From Duganella radicis (GTDB lineage Bacteria; Pseudomonadota; Gammaproteobacteria; Burkholderiales; Burkholderiaceae_D), in assembly GCF_009720825.1 (NCBI RefSeq), contig NZ_WNKY01000025.1:1-64000 (forward strand): DNA of 64,000 bases, read 5' to 3'. Positions 61,779 to 64,000 of the stretch are shown one piece after another. The position numbers and the translations under genes were made by a program. Under the pieces are notes generated by a model, which saw only the letters and a program-made list of their open reading frames with translations, ran no database searches and was not told the DNA's origin. Position 1 is the stretch's first letter, and each line of letters opens with the position of its first letter.

Positions 61779-64000
61779 ATGGTTGAAATCGAAATAGACG
61801 GCAAAAAAGTCGAAGTCCCTGCTGGTAGCATGGTGATGGACGCCGCCAACAAACTGGGAACCTACATTCCGCACTTCTGCTATCACAAGAAATTGTCGAT
61901 CGCGGCAAACTGCCGTATGTGCCTCGTCGAAGTGGAGAAGGCCCCCAAGCCTTTGCCAGCATGCGCCACGCCGGTCTCGGCGGGCATGATTGTGCGCTCC
62001 GCTTCGGACAAGGCCGTACAGGCGCAGAAGTCCGTGATGGAGTTCCTGCTGATTAACCACCCGCTGGACTGCCCGATCTGCGATCAGGGCGGCGAGTGCC
62101 AGCTGCAAGACTTGGCCGTGGGCTACGGCAAGGGCGATTCGCGCTACGAAGAAGACAAGCGCGTGGTGGCTCCGAAAGATGCCGGCCCGCTGGTGTCGAT
62201 GCAGGAAATGGCCCGTTGCATCCAGTGCACCCGTTGCGTTCGTTTCGGCCAGGAAGTGGCCGGCGTGATGGAGCTGGGCATGATCGGCCGTGGCGAACAT
62301 TCGGAAATCACCGCCTTCGTCGGCCAGACCGTGAACTCGGAAATGTCCGGCAACATGATCGACCTGTGCCCGGTCGGCGCACTGACGTCGAAGCCATTCC
62401 GCTACAGCGCCCGTACCTGGGAACTGTCGCGCCGTAAATCGGTCTCGCCGCACGACGGCCTGGGCGCCAACCTGATCGTTCAGGTCAAGGGCGGCAAGGT
62501 CAAGCGCGTGCTGCCGCTGGAAAACGACGCGGTCAACGAGTGCTGGATTTCCGACAAGGACCGCTTCTCGTACGAAGGCCTGGACAGCGCCGAGCGCCTG
62601 ACCCAGCCGATGCTGAAGCAGGGCGGCGAGTGGAAAGAAGTCGACTGGCAGACCGCGCTGGAATACGTGGCGCACGGCCTGAAAAACATCAAGCACGAAC
62701 ACGGCGCCAACGCGCTGGCATCGGTCGCCACCCAGCACTCGACGCTGGAAGAGCTGCACCTGCTGCAAAAGCTGACCCGCGCCATGGGCTCGGACAGCGT
62801 GGAAACCCGCCTGCGTCAAAGCGATTTCTCGCTGGACGTGACGCCATGGCTGGGCATGTCGATCAACGAGTTCGGCGCGCTGAACCGCGCCTTCGTGATC
62901 GGCTCGTTCCTGCGCAAGGATCATCCGCTGCTGGCCACCCGTCTGCGTACGGCAGTGAAGGGCGGCGCCAAGCTGTCGATCCTGCACGCGACCGACGACG
63001 ACCTGCTGATGAACGTCGCCAACAAATTGATCGTTGCTCCATCGGATTGGCTGTCGGCGCTGTCGCAAGTGGTGGTGGCCGTGGCTAAAGCCAAGGAAGT
63101 GGCGGCTCCTGCCGGCTTCGAAGGCGTGCAAGCTTCGGACGCAGCTACCGCGATCGCCGCTTCGCTGCTGTCGGGCGAAAACAAGGGCGTCTTCCTGGGC
63201 AACGCCGCCACCCAGCACCCACAAGCTGCCGCGCTGCACGCGGCCGCGCAGTGGATCGCCGAGCAGACCGGCGCCAAGCTGGGCTACCTGACCGAAGCGG
63301 CCAACACCGTCGGTTCGTACATCGTCAACGCCAACGCCGGCAAGGCGCCAGCCTTCACCGAGCCGAAGCAGGCTTACCTGCTGCTCAACGCCGAACCGGA
63401 ACTGGACGCGTACAACCCGCAAGCCGCCGTCGCCGCGCTGAAAAAAGCCGAGATGGTGGTGGTGATGTCCGCCTACAAGCACGGCATGGATTACGCCGAC
63501 GTGCTGTTGCCGGTGTCGCCATTCAGCGAAACCTCGGGCACCTTCGTCAACTGCGAAGGCCGCGCGCAAAGCTTCAACGGCACCGTCAAGCCGCTGCTGG
63601 AAACCCGTCCTGCATGGAAAGTGCTGCGCGTGCTGGGCAACATCCTGGGCCTGTCGGGCTTCGACTACGACACCTCGGAAGCGATCCGCGACGAAGTGCT
63701 GGGCGCCGGCGTGACCGACGTGTCGGCCAAGCTGAACAACGTTTCGAAAGTTGCGCTGGTAGCTGCTGCCGCGGCTTCCACCGGTCCGGAGCGTATCGCC
63801 GATGTACCGATCTACTTTGCCGACGCCGTGGTGCGCCGCGCCGAGTCGCTGCAAAAGATGGCCGACGCGGCCGCGCCGAAAGCGCACCTGTCGTCCGCCC
63901 TGGCGCAGCAACTGGGTGTTGCCGCCGGCGACAAGGTCAAAGTCACGCAAGGTTCCGGCAGCGCGATCCTGGTCGCCGCTGTTGACGCCAAACTGCCAGC
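61779..64000 (+). CDS. nuoG: NADH-quinone oxidoreductase subunit G (partial, runs off the window)
   Basis: The reading frame from ATG 61779 stays open to the window edge, giving 740 residues. The N-terminal ferredoxin domain has [2Fe-2S] ligands in CYHKKLSIAANCRMCLVE. The His-ligated cluster follows (HPLDCPICDQGGECQLQD), then CIQCTRCVRF for further [4Fe-4S] clusters. From about residue 215 a molybdopterin-oxidoreductase-like fold without cofactor begins. The 3' end and later nuo genes lie outside. Confidence 0.96.
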   Translation, partial: MVEIEIDGKKVEVPAGSMVMDAANKLGTYIPHFCYHKKLSIAANCRMCLVEVEKAPKPLPACATPVSAGMIVRSASDKAVQAQKSVMEFLLINHPLDCPICDQGGECQLQDLAVGYGKGDSRYEEDKRVVAPKDAGPLVSMQEMARCIQCTRCVRFGQEVAGVMELGMIGRGEHSEITAFVGQTVNSEMSGNMIDLCPVGALTSKPFRYSARTWELSRRKSVSPHDGLGANLIVQVKGGKVKRVLPLENDAVNECWISDKDRFSYEGLDSAERLTQPMLKQGGEWKEVDWQTALEYVAHGLKNIKHEHGANALASVATQHSTLEELHLLQKLTRAMGSDSVETRLRQSDFSLDVTPWLGMSINEFGALNRAFVIGSFLRKDHPLLATRLRTAVKGGAKLSILHATDDDLLMNVANKLIVAPSDWLSALSQVVVAVAKAKEVAAPAGFEGVQASDAATAIAASLLSGENKGVFLGNAATQHPQAAALHAAAQWIAEQTGAKLGYLTEAANTVGSYIVNANAGKAPAFTEPKQAYLLLNAEPELDAYNPQAAVAALKKAEMVVVMSAYKHGMDYADVLLPVSPFSETSGTFVNCEGRAQSFNGTVKPLLETRPAWKVLRVLGNILGLSGFDYDTSEAIRDEVLGAGVTDVSAKLNNVSKVALVAAAAASTGPERIADVPIYFADAVVRRAESLQKMADAAAPKAHLSSALAQQLGVAAGDKVKVTQGSGSAILVAAVDAKLP

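Noticed and set aside
61761..63950. A 729-codon open frame antisense to nuoG
   Set aside because: nuoG on the plus strand is unmistakable and runs off the window edge; the antisense frame has no recognizable domain.

Overview
The window is high-GC chromosomal DNA from a beta-proteobacterium, most likely Oxalobacteraceae (Massilia/Duganella/Janthinobacterium type). The evidence is the gene layout tpiA-secG-tRNA-Leu-nuoABCDEFG, a subclass B3 metallo-beta-lactamase of the kind carried on chromosomes in that family, many TonB-dependent receptors, and a dense set of secreted glycoside hydrolases. The genus is inferred from gene content, not from a marker gene.

Layout. 1-1.6 kb: the right end of an IS3-family element, then a small run of lower-GC hypothetical genes separated by attC-like sequences, read as an eroded integron cassette array. 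1.7-2.5 kb: two tandem DUF29-type genes. 2.5-7.4 kb: a secreted cytochrome c/PQQ-type sugar dehydrogenase, the B3 metallo-beta-lactamase, a chemoreceptor and an alpha/beta hydrolase. 7.4-16.8 kb (minus strand): a tightly coupled selenium/formate operon, fdhA (selenoprotein with in-frame UGA)-fdhB-fdhI-fdhE-selA-selB-tRNA-Sec. It holds the membrane formate dehydrogenase and most of the machinery for making its selenocysteine; selD is not in the window. 16.9-20.3 kb: a TonB receptor overlapping a MINPP-like histidine acid phosphatase.

20.4-39.8 kb looks like a galactoglucomannan utilization locus. On the minus strand are a LacI-type regulator, an AGE-family sugar isomerase and a PfkB kinase (proposed mannose to fructose to fructose-6-P). 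Divergently, one operon encodes a FucP-type symporter, GH3, GH5, GH27, a three-domain LamG-GH2-SGNH protein and a CE2-type acetylesterase. An lrgAB/LysR cluster follows, then a large TonB receptor. Three promoters (regulator, symporter operon, distant TonB receptor) share a 21-bp spaced palindrome placed 23-24 bp upstream of a similar -35 element, which suggests one regulon.

40-53 kb: a carbohydrate ABC importer (binding protein, terminator hairpin, two permeases, ATPase), a second carbohydrate-type TonB receptor, and an overlapping operon of binding protein, OmpR-type response regulator, histidine kinase and GH20 beta-hexosaminidase. This looks like a sensing and uptake system for chito-oligosaccharides or other N-acetylhexosamine glycans; the substrate is inferred from the GH20. 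53-56.8 kb: a GIN-domain protein, a Sel1-repeat protein, a quinone oxidoreductase, tpiA and secG. 57-64 kb: tRNA-Leu(GAG) and the start of the respiratory complex I operon, cut by the window edge inside nuoG.

Starts were chosen from ribosome-binding sites, signal peptides and gene overlaps, and several differ from the longest open frame. No CRISPR array, rRNA gene, prophage or replication origin was seen.
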